Position numbers and translations under genes: made by a program
Source: Candidatus Aminicenantota bacterium
Lineage (GTDB): Bacteria; Acidobacteriota; Aminicenantia; UBA2199
Assembly (NCBI GenBank): GCA_026393835.1
Contig: JAPKZK010000157.1
Location: 21,685 to 85,684, forward strand
Reading direction: 5' to 3'
Length of the DNA stretch: 64,000 bases
Notes under the pieces: model-generated
The model's database searches: none
Told to the model about the DNA's origin: nothing
The model's input: the letters and a program-made list of their open reading frames with translations, nothing else
Shown: positions 50,448-58,840 of the stretch, piece after piece
Layout: each line of letters starts with the position of its first letter
How positions within the stretch are numbered: position 1 is the first letter of the stretch

Positions 50448-51821
50448 TCAAGCGCCCTGGAAATCAATATACATATTGGCCCTTACAATCTCTTTATCAT
50501 TCTCGCCCAGCATTTCGGTCAGCCTTTTTATTTCCACCCTGGCTTCTTCCAGTTTTTCATCATCTATCAAACGATACAATTTATCCAATTCATGTTTAAC
50601 CTTTGCCGGTCGCTCTTCCACACCCATCAATTCATACAATATGGAATTGCTGTCCCTTCCATATGTAAAGGGTGTTTTCTCAACTACCTGGAAATTCTCC
50701 AGGATCATAACATTCTCTTTTTCAACATTACTCAATACCTGCGGTGAATGGGTGGTGACAATAAATTGGCAATTGGGAAATGTCTTTAGCAGGGCAGGGA
50801 TAACTTCCCTTTGCCACTGGGGATGAAGATGTAAATCCACTTCATCGATCAAAACGATCCCTTTGCCCGCTAACGCATCTCCGAGGCGCGGATTTGCAAT
50901 GGATAACCGGCGAGCCAGGTCGCTTACCACCAGCAGCAGCATCTTTTCTCCATCCGAAAGCTGCTCTATCTTCAAACTCTTACCGGCTTTGTCTATCACC
51001 AGGGAACTTTCCCGGGAAGCTTCAAAACGAAACGGCTTTTCTTTTTTTTGCCGCATGACACGCAAATGCAAAAAATCGGCCGAAGGTATATTACCCAGGA
51101 AGGTCCCAATTGCTTTTCTTACGATCTCCAGGTTATTATTGACAAAATCCAATACTTTCTCTATTTTTTTTTCATTTTTCCAATTCTCTATTTTTTTTTC
51201 ATTTTCCCAATCCTCTTGGTTCCTGAACCAGGTTAAAAAATCGCCAAAATCATGGACGCCCTTTTTAAAAGCATTTTCATACGCATAAAACTGGTCTAAC
51301 TCATAATCGGTGGCCATCGATTCCGAAGGTTTTCCAGGGATGATCTTCTGGTTTTGATAATAGGTGAAAACCGGGATATCCTGATCCGGATCATCCTGGA
51401 GACTTTTGTAGAAATCTTTGAAGCAGAGATTCATGTCAAGGGTGCTGCCTGGCTCTTTGCTTGAATGGCTTTTTGTAATAGTCCAATGGATGATATTAGT
51501 ATCGATGTCATCACCCCATTCCATAGCAGTCATTGCACTATGAGCAGGGGGATCCGGGGTGTAAGCTAAAGTGATATCGATAATAGTCTCTTTTTCATCT
51601 ATATTTATATCATTTTCAGTGATTGTGACATCATTTTCATTGGGGTCTCTTTTACACAGTTTAGCGACAAACTGGGAAAGGAACACCGCGATACAATCAA
51701 GGATAGATGATTTACCTGCCCCGTTTATTCCTACGAGAACAAGTAACTTGGATTCGGGGAATTTGATTTGCAGTTCTTTAAATCCCCTGAAGTTTTTTAA
51801 TCTCAGTTCTTTTATCCTCAT
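50448..51821 (-). CDS. ptuA: AAA ATPase PtuA of a Septu system
   Basis: 457 residues of OLD/ABC type: NFRGFKELQIKFPE, Walker A GINGAGKSSI (31-40), signature IEQLSDGEKMLLLVVSDLAR, Walker B GIVLIDEVDLHLHPQWQ and IVTTHSPQVLSNV. PtuA forms rings that hold PtuB and respond to ATP depletion or phage. The pair begins after a gene fragment and repeats, consistent with horizontal gain. Length and motifs are normal. Confidence 0.9.
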   Translation of the reverse strand: MRIKELRLKNFRGFKELQIKFPESKLLVLVGINGAGKSSILDCIAVFLSQFVAKLCKRDPNENDVTITENDINIDEKETIIDITLAYTPDPPAHSAMTAMEWGDDIDTNIIHWTITKSHSSKEPGSTLDMNLCFKDFYKSLQDDPDQDIPVFTYYQNQKIIPGKPSESMATDYELDQFYAYENAFKKGVHDFGDFLTWFRNQEDWENEKKIENWKNEKKIEKVLDFVNNNLEIVRKAIGTFLGNIPSADFLHLRVMRQKKEKPFRFEASRESSLVIDKAGKSLKIEQLSDGEKMLLLVVSDLARRLSIANPRLGDALAGKGIVLIDEVDLHLHPQWQREVIPALLKTFPNCQFIVTTHSPQVLSNVEKENVMILENFQVVEKTPFTYGRDSNSILYELMGVEERPAKVKHELDKLYRLIDDEKLEEARVEIKRLTEMLGENDKEIVRANMYIDFQGA

Positions 51822-51897
51822 TTTATTTCACATGTGACCATGGGCCGCGGGGCGCTGGGCCGTTACCGGTAAATTAATACTACTTTTCATAGTTAGC

Positions 51898-51926
51898 ATT
51901 ATAAATGAACCTCTTCGGATTTGCAA
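51898..51926 (-). promoter_or_regulatory. Promoter of ptuAB
   Basis: Minus strand: TTGCAA, 17-bp spacer, perfect TATAAT, leaving a leader of about 70 bases. Confidence 0.6.
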
Positions 51927-51944
51927 GTTTTTTTGCGAATGAAT

Positions 51945-52079
51945 GCCCCCATGCTGGGGGTCCCTATTAGTAAAACTGTACCGGAAGATTTACCTTTTGA
52001 ACAGCGTCAGGCACGGAACCCCTGATTTTTTGAAGAGCCTTGATTATTCACGCGGGGAGGATTGAATGGGGTGAAAAGC
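51945..52079 (+). repeat. 135-bp element preceding 21-bp tract B
   Basis: Nearly the same sequence is at 53612-53746. It starts with GCCCCCATGCTGGGGG, contains a short frame GVPIS(K/R)TVPEDLPF(E/G)QRQA, and ends AAAAGC where the tandem tract begins. The frame's conservation hints at a former coding end. Confidence 0.75.
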
Positions 52080-52371
52080 CTTGCGCTCGTCGACTCCACC
52101 CTTGCGCTACCCAACTCCGCCCTTGCACTTGTCGACTCCTGCCTTGCGCAACCCGATTCCACCTTTGCGCTTGTCAGGCTATGCCTTGCGGTCATCAAGC
52201 TAAGCTTTGCGGTCGTCAGGCTATGCCTTGCGGTCGTCAGGCTAACCCTTGCGCTTGTCAGGCTAAGCCTTGCACTACTCAAGCTAAGCCTTGCGCTACT
52301 CAAGCTATGCCTTGCGCTACTCAGGCTAACCCTTGCGCTCGTCAAGCTAAGCCTTGCGCGGCAACATTTTT
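52080..52371. repeat. 21-bp tandem repeat (tract B)
   Basis: Fourteen units in perfect 21-bp phase from 52080 to 52353, each starting CTTGCG (for example CTTGCGCTTGTCAGGCTAAG). Frames are open on both strands, giving LALVRLx on plus and SARLSLT on minus. It ends at GGCAACATTTT, directly abutting the tail of an SBBP-protein fragment. Confidence 0.9.
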
Positions 52372-52599
52372 ATAGGCTACCATCAGTACCGGAACTTCCT
52401 GCGATAGTGAAATAATCGTTACTGGCATCGCTTAAATTTAAACCGACGTCCACACTGGTTATTTTTATTTTATATTTGGTTCCCTGTGGAATATTCGCGG
52501 GTATAGTCCAGGTATATTTCCCAATTCCCGCGGGTGCGCTTGCACAAATCACTGTTTTCAATACTGTTCCTTTGTACAATTCGATCCTGATATTGTCGA
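52370..52599 (-). pseudogene. C-terminal fragment of an SBBP-family protein
   Basis: The frame matches the last 75 or so residues of the large SBBP proteins (DNIRIELYKGTVLKTVICAS ... YFTIAGSSGTDGSL). Homology stops abruptly at 52599; upstream DNA is unrelated. It is a truncated fourth copy of the C-terminal domain. Confidence 0.85.
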
Positions 52600-52750
52600 A
52601 GAGATAGGGGACAGCCCAGAATACCGCTAAGTTAAGGCTACATGGTTGAATAATGTTTCCTTTCCAAATCATCAAGTGATTTGAAAAATGAAACCCGATA
52701 AAATTGACAAGAGGTTATCCTAAAAGGTATTGCGCAGGGCGCAAATTGGT

Positions 52751-52815
52751 AGGGAACAGGCACCGCCTGTTCCTTCAAATGCTACGTTGGAACAGGCGGT
52801 GCCTGTTCGCGACGA
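52751..52815. repeat. Nested inverted repeats (GAACAGG family)
   Basis: GGAACAGGCACCGCCTGTTCC and GGAACAGGCGGTGCCTGTTC are each palindromic and also complementary to each other across a 15-bp loop, so a long arm or two small hairpins can form. A relative is at 15076. The rest of 52676-53026 holds no gene. Confidence 0.75.
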
Positions 52816-52991
52816 TCTACAATTTTAAATATCAAAACATCCATGACTTTTCGGAAAGCCTCTGACCAGGACAATATTCCGTCCCCGTTAGTGTGCCATT
52901 TATCCATTGGCCTGGAAAGCCTCATAAATCCGAAATATAGTCTTATCTTAGCGGCATTCGGGACAGTCCAATTTTTTTCCTATATTTTTTA

Positions 52992-53020
52992 TTGAAAAAA
53001 TTTCCTGGAAGGGTTATAAT
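52992..53020 (+). promoter_or_regulatory. Promoter of DUF4160/DUF2442, predicting a leaderless mRNA
   Basis: TTGAAA, 17-bp spacer, perfect TATAAT ending six bases before the ATG at 53027. Transcription would begin at or next to the start codon, and no ribosome site exists. Confidence 0.6.
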
Positions 53021-53026
53021 ATCTTC

Positions 53027-53260
53027 ATGCCAACAGTATTGAAAATAAAAGGATATCGGTTTTTCTTCTTTACCAGGGAAGGAAATGAACCAATACATAT
53101 CCATATTGCAAAAGCACAAAAATACGCGAAGTTTTGGTTAAATCCAACCACCCTGGTAAAAAATTATGGGTTCATCTCCAAAGAACTCACAGAAATAAGA
53201 AATATAATTGCAGAAAATCAAGATATAATTAAGGAGAAATGGGATGAATATTTTAGCTAA
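53027..53260 (+). CDS. DUF4160 domain protein
   Basis: 77 residues. IKGYRFFFFTREGNEPIHIH then IAKAQKYAKFWLNPTTLVKN is the DUF4160 core, with conserved His residues in EPIHIHI. The family is nearly always next to DUF2442, and the pair is regarded as a probable toxin-antitoxin system, unproven. It overlaps DUF2442 by 17 bases. The ATG coincides with the predicted transcript start. Confidence 0.85.
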   Translation: MPTVLKIKGYRFFFFTREGNEPIHIHIAKAQKYAKFWLNPTTLVKNYGFISKELTEIRNIIAENQDIIKEKWDEYFS

Positions 53261-53486
53261 GCAGCGGGAATTTATGCCTTTTGCAACAATGATCCTGTTT
53301 AATGAGGATGATTTTACAGTCGCTCTTGCGGATGGGAGAAAAATCATCGTCCCTTATGAATGGTTCCCAAGGCTCGCTAATGCCAGTAAACGTGAAAGAG
53401 AGACATTTGAGTTTATCGGGAATGGAATAGGTATTCACTGGCCTTTAATCGATGAGGATATCTCTGTAGAGGGGCTATTAAGGTAG
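53244..53486 (+). CDS. DUF2442 domain protein
   Basis: 80 residues. FTVALADGRKIIVPYEWFPR and GIGIHWPLIDEDISVEGLL are the family hallmarks (W-P-x-x-DEDISVxxLL). DUF2442 resembles a small DNA- or ligand-binding antitoxin. AAGGAG sits inside the DUF4160 gene, so translation is independent of the leaderless first gene. Confidence 0.88.
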   Translation: MNILAKQREFMPFATMILFNEDDFTVALADGRKIIVPYEWFPRLANASKRERETFEFIGNGIGIHWPLIDEDISVEGLLR

Positions 53487-53611
53487 CATTCCCTGACCAA
53501 TTGAACTTGATTGGCGACTTGAGAAAGGAAACAGACCAATTCGGGAAATCCGATACGATTGATTTTGCCGGTAAACAAATTTTGCCGCCTGGGCTTAGGC
53601 TGCCACACTGC

Positions 53612-53746
53612 GCCCCCATGCTGGGGGTACCTATTAGTAGAACTGTACCGGAAGATTTACCTTTTGGACAGCGTCAGGCACTGAACCTCTGATTTTTTGA
53701 AGAGCCTTGATTATTCACGCGGTGGGGGTTGAAGGGGGGCAAAAGC
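53612..53746 (+). repeat. 135-bp element preceding 21-bp tract C
   Basis: Second copy of 51945-52079, here with frame GVPISRTVPEDLPFGQRQAL and again ending AAAAGC before the tandem tract. Confidence 0.75.
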
Positions 53747-53851
53747 CTTGGGGTGTTTGGGATATCGCTTGGGGAAGTTGGGATATTGCTTGTGGCCTTT
53801 GGGCTATCGCTTGTGGTATTTGGGCTATCACTTGCGCGACTTTCCCCAAAA
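53747..53851. repeat. 21-bp tandem repeat (tract C)
   Basis: Five units of 21 bases each beginning CTTG (for example CTTGTGGCCTTTGGGCTATC). On the minus strand they read as a Gln-rich heptad (QAIAQRP, QAISQLP). Confidence 0.85.
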
Positions 53852-53918
53852 CGGTTGGGGACAGCCTATCATGACGGCTCATCGTGACCCGTCGCCCGGA
53901 GATCATGAAAACTTTGCC

Positions 53919-53993
53919 ACCAAGACACCAAGGATTTTTTTATAATAAACCTCTTGGTGTTCCTTTGTGCCTTCGTGCCTTGGTGGCAACATT
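53919..53993. repeat. CCTTGGTG dispersed repeat next to an SBBP gene, copy 1
   Basis: ACCAAGG, TTTTTTTATAATAAACCTCT and CCTTCGTGCCTTGGTGGCAA recur at 58764-58839, both ending GGCAACATTTTC just before the SBBP stop codon; a shorter inverted copy is at 62716-62756. ACCAAGG and CCTTGGT arms allow a hairpin, possibly a terminator. Confidence 0.65.
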
Positions 53994-53994
53994 T

Positions 53995-56900
53995 TCATAG
54001 GCTACCGTCAGTACCGGAACTTCCTGCGATAGTGAAATAATCATTACCGGCATCGCTTAGATTTAAACCAATATCCACACTGGATATTTTTATTTTATAT
54101 TTGGTTCCCTGTGGAATATTCGCGGGTATGGTCCAGGGGTATTTCCCAATTCCTGCGGGTGTACTTGCACATATCACGGTCTTCAATGCTGTTCCTTTGT
54201 ACAATTCGATCCTGATATTGTCGATGCCGCCGGAACGCCACGTGATGTCATAACTCTTCCGCGGATTCCATGTTTCGCCTCCATTGGGCGACGTTAATTT
54301 TATACTCAGCGTTTTGAGATCAAAACCGGGTTTGAGACTATCGGCTTGAAAGTTAAAAGAACCGGTTACATCATACGCTCTACCGTTGGCGCTGTTTATT
54401 AGTTTGAACTTGATCTTTTCGCCGTTGGCGTTCCCCAGGATGGTAGCGAAATAGGAGCCGTCGGTTTTAACCGGGCTGAGGGACCTGCCGTCGCTTACTC
54501 CTTTTGACCCATAACTCCCCAGGTAATAACCGGTTTTATCGATGGGTTTTCCTTCAAAATAGACTTTTCCATAGGCGATCATATTGTACTGGTTACCTTT
54601 AATCATTGGCCATGAAACCGCCTGTGTTGTCACCGCGGTGGCTTTATCCCTCGCTTGATCGGGGAATACGGAAACTCCCTGGGGATATTGCAGGACGCCC
54701 GGCTGGCTCATTAAAATGGTATAACCTTTATTGGGTTCCATTTGGGTTAGATCGCCGAACAGGACTGAACCGATTTTAATGACGGATTGAGTTTGACTCT
54801 TGACCTGGCTCACCGGGGTGATAATGGAATTGACCGCATCTGCCACGGGCTGCGAGAGGGTGGGGAGATACGCGGTCCAGTTCCAGCCGGTTATCAATGA
54901 CAGGGGTGTATTATAAGGAACGGTCATGCCGGTGACGTTAAAGGCGTAGGCTTGATTGGTTTTGACTTTGTACATAATCCCGTTGGCGATGCCGCTCATG
55001 TCGGTTAAATCGCCGATCCAGGATCCGCCGGTATAAATGGCCGCCTGGCTTTGGCTTTTGATTTGTTCGATGACGGTGGGAGTTCCGAAAACCGAATTAA
55101 AAGATGTATCGTCGGGCAGCGTATTGAAAGATATCCAATTCCATCCGTTTACCAGGTTGAAAGCCTGTCCCCTGGACCCGAAGTGAAGAGGAAGGCCGTC
55201 GTAAACGCCATTATTGATAAAGGAGATGGATTCGCTGCCATCGATGGAGGGACCGGAAGGAAGGGGCCAGAGTTTGAAAGTGATCGTTTCGCCGGAAATT
55301 TCATTACTGCCGATGGTGAGGTAGTAGTTTCCATTTGTTTGAACAGCGGCGTTTCCCCTGCAATCGGGAATGCCACCGGGGCCGAAAGCGCCGATCCAGT
55401 CGCCTTCCGATGCCGGGTTATTACCGTTATAGGCTTTGCCGTACACGATCATGTTGTTTTGCAATCCTTCCAATGGAACCCATCCATTGACGGTGTCGAT
55501 AAAATTGGCGGTTATGGTCATATCGGAGTTCACATTGGTTACAGTTAAGGGGTTATCGGTGGTGGTTTCAAATCCACCCGTTCCGGTCCAATTAACGAAA
55601 TTATACCCATCATTGGGAACCGCCTCAACCGCTGAACAATTGTTTCCTTGCAAAACTGTCTGACTTTTTGTCCCGGTCAAGGTTCCACCGCTCCCGGCGG
55701 CAAAGTTCACCGTATAACTGGGATTAGTCCATGAAATTTTGGCCACAAAGGCATCAGAAATCCCACCATTGTAGATCAGATTCGGCCCGACTGTCACCGG
55801 AAACGTTGGTTCAGTGGATTCAGTCCATCCGGTCACATAGACGCATCCCGAGGTGTCCACAGTAATTCCATAGCCTTCATCCCAACCGATACCCCCAATA
55901 TACCCGCAGAAGTCAAGTCCGGCTCCATTGGATTTTACTTTCGCTACAAAGGCATCATATTCTCCACCGTGGATCATATTCTGCCATCCGGCCACCGGGA
56001 ACGTCGTTTCATCGGAACCAGTAAATCCGTTCACATAGGCGCAGCCCGAGGCGTCAGTGGCGATTCCCATGCCCCAATCTTCATCTGTGCCCCCGATATA
56101 CCCGCAGTAGACAAGAGAAGCGCCATCGGCGTTGACCTTAGCCACAAATGCGTCATTACCACCATTATGGGTAAGATCGGGGCCACCTATCACTGGGAAT
56201 GTTATTTCATTAGAACTAGTATGTCCGGTCACATAAGCGTAACCCGAACCATCCACTGCGATTCCAATGCCACGTTCAATTCCTGTACCCCCGATATAGC
56301 CACAATAATCAAGGCTGCTTCCATCTGATTTGACTTTGGCTACAAAGGCATCATACTCCCCCCCATTATAAGTCAGATCTGGCCCTACAGTTACCGGGAA
56401 TGTTAGGAATGGGGTCTGTTCGGAATTAGTAGTGCCGATCACATAGATGCAGCCCAATGCATCCAACGCCATTCTATTGGGGCCATCGAAACCTGAACCC
56501 CCAATATAACCGCAGTATACAAGACCGGTTCCATCGGATTTGACTTTCGCCACAAAGACATCACAATCTCCATTGTGAATCAAATGCGGCCCTCCGACCA
56601 CCGGAAAAGAGTCTTGGGAGGAATGCGTAGGTCCAACCAAATAAGCGAAGCCCGCTGAGTCCACGGCGATTCCAGAACCATAATCATATTCAGAACCCCC
56701 GATATAGCCACAGTAAATCAAGTTGGTCCCAGCGGCATTCACCTTCGCCACAAAAGCATCAGTATCACCATTGAAACTTAAATCGGGCCCTCCGGTCACT
56801 GGGAAGGTATTTTGATCAGAATTAGTTCGCCCCACCACATAGGCGTTACCCGAGGCGTCCACGGCTATTCCTTGGCCATCTTCATCCCAGATACCCCCGA

Positions 56901-57915
56901 TATACCCGCAGTAGTCCAACCCGGTTCCATCGGCCTTTACCTTGGCCACAAAGACGTCATCACTTCCATTGGAGGTCAGATCGGGCCCTATGGCCACCGG
57001 GAACGTGGCTGCGTTGGAATTGGTCTGCCCTGTCACATAGGCACAACCCGATGCGTCCACGGCGATTCCAGCCCCTATATCATCTGCTGAACCGCCGATA
57101 TACCCGCAGTAAACAATAACCGCCGGATCAAGAATCAATGTCTGATTTCTATCATATTTTCCTACATAAAATCCATAAGTCACATTCGGTTTATTGGCAG
57201 CTTTCTGCTCCTTTTTCAATGCATATTTTAACGACACGCTTTCGCGCTTCCCGGCGATCTCCTGCCACGCCTCGGGCTTATCATCGAAAAATCCACCCGC
57301 CGGGGTTTGAACCTCCAGTTGACCTTGAGTGTTTTCTTTCACGCTTTCTGCGCCCCGGTAAGTCAGCTTGATTCGAGAGGGATCGGCGCCGGGATGAACG
57401 ATAAATTCGTATTTCATTTTATTCACGGTCCCATAATAGACTAGGTCAATGCCCCGCCACAACTCACGGTAAATGATTTTCGACGCCGCCTGCAAACCCG
57501 CGTGCCACTGTTCGGGCTTCCCCTGGAAATACGAAACCACCGTTCCGCTCTGTTCCAAAGACTCCGGTTTCACATTCTTCTTCGCGCCCACAAACTCCAG
57601 TTTGACCACCCAACCCCGCGTAAGTTGTGAAGATCCCTGGGCGTTCAGTGAATATGTCACGCCTTCCGAAGTAAAATAAACGGTCTTATCTTTTCCCTGG
57701 ACATAATATTGTACTTGTTTGTCCATCTGGCCTTGATTGGGAATAAAATACAGGGGCATTTTGCCGTAATCTTTCTCGATTTTTACATTGGCTTGATTGC
57801 GCCCATCCTTTACAGCCGGGGACAAGACATTTCCTTTCTGCGCCCGGAAGTCGGATGATGAAAACGCAAAAAAGCATACAACCAACATCATTAACACGAA
57901 CCATCTCTTATTCAT
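53995..57915 (-). CDS. Large secreted SBBP beta-propeller protein
   Basis: 1306 residues from the ATG at 57915, chosen because AAAGGAGG lies upstream; earlier codons overlap the promoter. Order: signal peptide (MNKRWFVLMMLVVCFFAFSS); a conserved N-terminal domain (about 50-270, YFIPNQGQMDKQVQYYVQ, GIDLVYYG); about nine 50-residue SBBP repeats, each like YCGYIGGS...GIAVDASGCAYVTG and spaced by TFPV.xGPDL..NG..DAFVAKV; a bacterial repeat domain (YTVNFAAGSGGTLTG); and two C-terminal beta domains, the last of Kre9/KNH type (SPNGGETWNPRKSYDITWRS). Each SBBP repeat has paired Cys residues. It probably acts at the surface. No enzyme motif. Two degenerate paralogues follow. Confidence 0.9.
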   Translation of the reverse strand: MNKRWFVLMMLVVCFFAFSSSDFRAQKGNVLSPAVKDGRNQANVKIEKDYGKMPLYFIPNQGQMDKQVQYYVQGKDKTVYFTSEGVTYSLNAQGSSQLTRGWVVKLEFVGAKKNVKPESLEQSGTVVSYFQGKPEQWHAGLQAASKIIYRELWRGIDLVYYGTVNKMKYEFIVHPGADPSRIKLTYRGAESVKENTQGQLEVQTPAGGFFDDKPEAWQEIAGKRESVSLKYALKKEQKAANKPNVTYGFYVGKYDRNQTLILDPAVIVYCGYIGGSADDIGAGIAVDASGCAYVTGQTNSNAATFPVAIGPDLTSNGSDDVFVAKVKADGTGLDYCGYIGGIWDEDGQGIAVDASGNAYVVGRTNSDQNTFPVTGGPDLSFNGDTDAFVAKVNAAGTNLIYCGYIGGSEYDYGSGIAVDSAGFAYLVGPTHSSQDSFPVVGGPHLIHNGDCDVFVAKVKSDGTGLVYCGYIGGSGFDGPNRMALDALGCIYVIGTTNSEQTPFLTFPVTVGPDLTYNGGEYDAFVAKVKSDGSSLDYCGYIGGTGIERGIGIAVDGSGYAYVTGHTSSNEITFPVIGGPDLTHNGGNDAFVAKVNADGASLVYCGYIGGTDEDWGMGIATDASGCAYVNGFTGSDETTFPVAGWQNMIHGGEYDAFVAKVKSNGAGLDFCGYIGGIGWDEGYGITVDTSGCVYVTGWTESTEPTFPVTVGPNLIYNGGISDAFVAKISWTNPSYTVNFAAGSGGTLTGTKSQTVLQGNNCSAVEAVPNDGYNFVNWTGTGGFETTTDNPLTVTNVNSDMTITANFIDTVNGWVPLEGLQNNMIVYGKAYNGNNPASEGDWIGAFGPGGIPDCRGNAAVQTNGNYYLTIGSNEISGETITFKLWPLPSGPSIDGSESISFINNGVYDGLPLHFGSRGQAFNLVNGWNWISFNTLPDDTSFNSVFGTPTVIEQIKSQSQAAIYTGGSWIGDLTDMSGIANGIMYKVKTNQAYAFNVTGMTVPYNTPLSLITGWNWTAYLPTLSQPVADAVNSIITPVSQVKSQTQSVIKIGSVLFGDLTQMEPNKGYTILMSQPGVLQYPQGVSVFPDQARDKATAVTTQAVSWPMIKGNQYNMIAYGKVYFEGKPIDKTGYYLGSYGSKGVSDGRSLSPVKTDGSYFATILGNANGEKIKFKLINSANGRAYDVTGSFNFQADSLKPGFDLKTLSIKLTSPNGGETWNPRKSYDITWRSGGIDNIRIELYKGTALKTVICASTPAGIGKYPWTIPANIPQGTKYKIKISSVDIGLNLSDAGNDYFTIAGSSGTDGSL

Positions 57916-57946
57916 GGAATTTCCTCCTTTTTTTATTTTATTCAAT

Positions 57947-57975
57947 ATCGTAACGCTATCTATGGCAATTGTCAA
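57947..57975 (-). promoter_or_regulatory. Promoter of the first SBBP gene
   Basis: Minus strand: TTGACA, 17-bp spacer, TACGAT. The region ATTGACAATTGCCATAGAT is shared with the second SBBP gene's promoter. Confidence 0.55.
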
Positions 57976-58093
57976 TAGTAAACCGAGGAAAATAGTGATC
58001 TTTCTGAGATGGCATTAGCCGCCAGGGCGCGAAGGTTCTAAGGCACAAAGGTACGAAGAATAAGTAGGGGACATTCCAATTTTTTCCTAAAAA

Positions 58094-58315
58094 TCAGTTT
58101 GCATTCAACCATCCATCGACGGATATACCGCATTGCTTTAATATTTCTTTGATCAATATGGATGATATTTCTTTCCCATGCGGATTTGGAATAATCTGTT
58201 TGTCTTTCCCTCGTCTCATGTAACTATGCTTGCCGCCGCTGAATGGGCCTTCGAAACCTAGCGCCCGAAGTTTCTTTATTAACTCAATTCTTGGACAGGG
58301 AGGAATTTTAGGCAT
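58094..58315 (-). CDS. hicA: HicA-type mRNA interferase toxin
   Basis: 73 residues with the YcfA/HicA dsRBD-like fold: LIKKLRALGF, then SGGKHSYMRR with catalytic His30, and a C-terminal GKEISSILIKEILKQCGIS. HicA cleaves mRNA and is neutralised by HicB. Its start overlaps hicB by 8 bases. The order here is antitoxin first. Confidence 0.93.
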   Translation of the reverse strand: MPKIPPCPRIELIKKLRALGFEGPFSGGKHSYMRRGKDKQIIPNPHGKEISSILIKEILKQCGISVDGWLNAN

Positions 58316-58601
58316 AAACCGCGTTCTCCATCGGAATAATCTGCTCTATTTGCTCTACTGACGTGGCTAATTGAGTGTTATTGATAATAGGGGCATCTTC
58401 GCCATCTTTTAACGCCACTGTAATCCACAACTCAATTGCATCTATAAGGTTATCCCTGGCCTCTTCAAAGTTATCGCCTTGAGTCATACAACCCTTCAAA
58501 GCGGGAGCGATGGCAACGACACAATCTAATTCGCTATCCCTTTTATATTCCGCTGTTTTAAGTATCTCCCTTACATAGTCCTTGAAACCGACGTATCTCA
58601 T
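58308..58601 (-). CDS. hicB: HicB-type antitoxin
   Basis: 97 residues: partially degraded RNase H-like fold with DCVVAIAPALKGCMTQGDNF and EEARDNLIDAIELWITVALK, the usual HicB core. It lacks the common C-terminal DNA-binding helix-turn-helix, so autoregulation is uncertain. Strong promoter upstream; GGAGAAT before the ATG. Confidence 0.9.
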   Translation of the reverse strand: MRYVGFKDYVREILKTAEYKRDSELDCVVAIAPALKGCMTQGDNFEEARDNLIDAIELWITVALKDGEDAPIINNTQLATSVEQIEQIIPMENAVYA

Positions 58602-58644
58602 ATTTATTCTCCATAAATACAGACGTTAATTTAATCGCAAAGTT

Positions 58645-58673
58645 ATTATAACAGAAATTGCCTGGTTAAACAA
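58645..58673 (-). promoter_or_regulatory. Promoter of hicBA
   Basis: Minus strand: TTGTTT, 17-bp spacer, perfect TATAAT. Confidence 0.6.
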
Positions 58674-58763
58674 CGATAAACCTAAAAATAAATCCGCGGT
58701 TCAAAAAGGATAGGCAGCGGGGATTTTTTCCCTGTCACCTTTTTTCCTAAAGGCGCCAGGACA

Positions 58764-58839
58764 CCCCAAGAAACCAAGGATTTTTTTATAATAAACCTCT
58801 TGGTGTTCCTTGGTGCCTTCGTGCCTTGGTGGCAACATT
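58764..58839. repeat. CCTTGGTG dispersed repeat, copy 2
   Basis: Same block as 53919-53993, again at the 3' edge of an SBBP gene, so this DNA travels with the SBBP tail. Confidence 0.65.
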
Positions 58840-58840
58840 T

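Noticed and set aside
49804..51821. Retron with ATPase and HNH effectors
   Set aside because: No reverse transcriptase or msr/msd-like stem is adjacent, so Septu (PtuAB) is the better name.
52007..52345. Possible CRISPR array or repeat protein at tract B
   Set aside because: Units are directly contiguous with no spacers, ruling out CRISPR; the frame lacks a start context and abuts a pseudogene.
53501..53692. 63-codon plus-strand frame after DUF2442
   Set aside because: Mixes unrelated DNA with the 135-bp repeat; only the repeat part is conserved, so it is not called as a gene.
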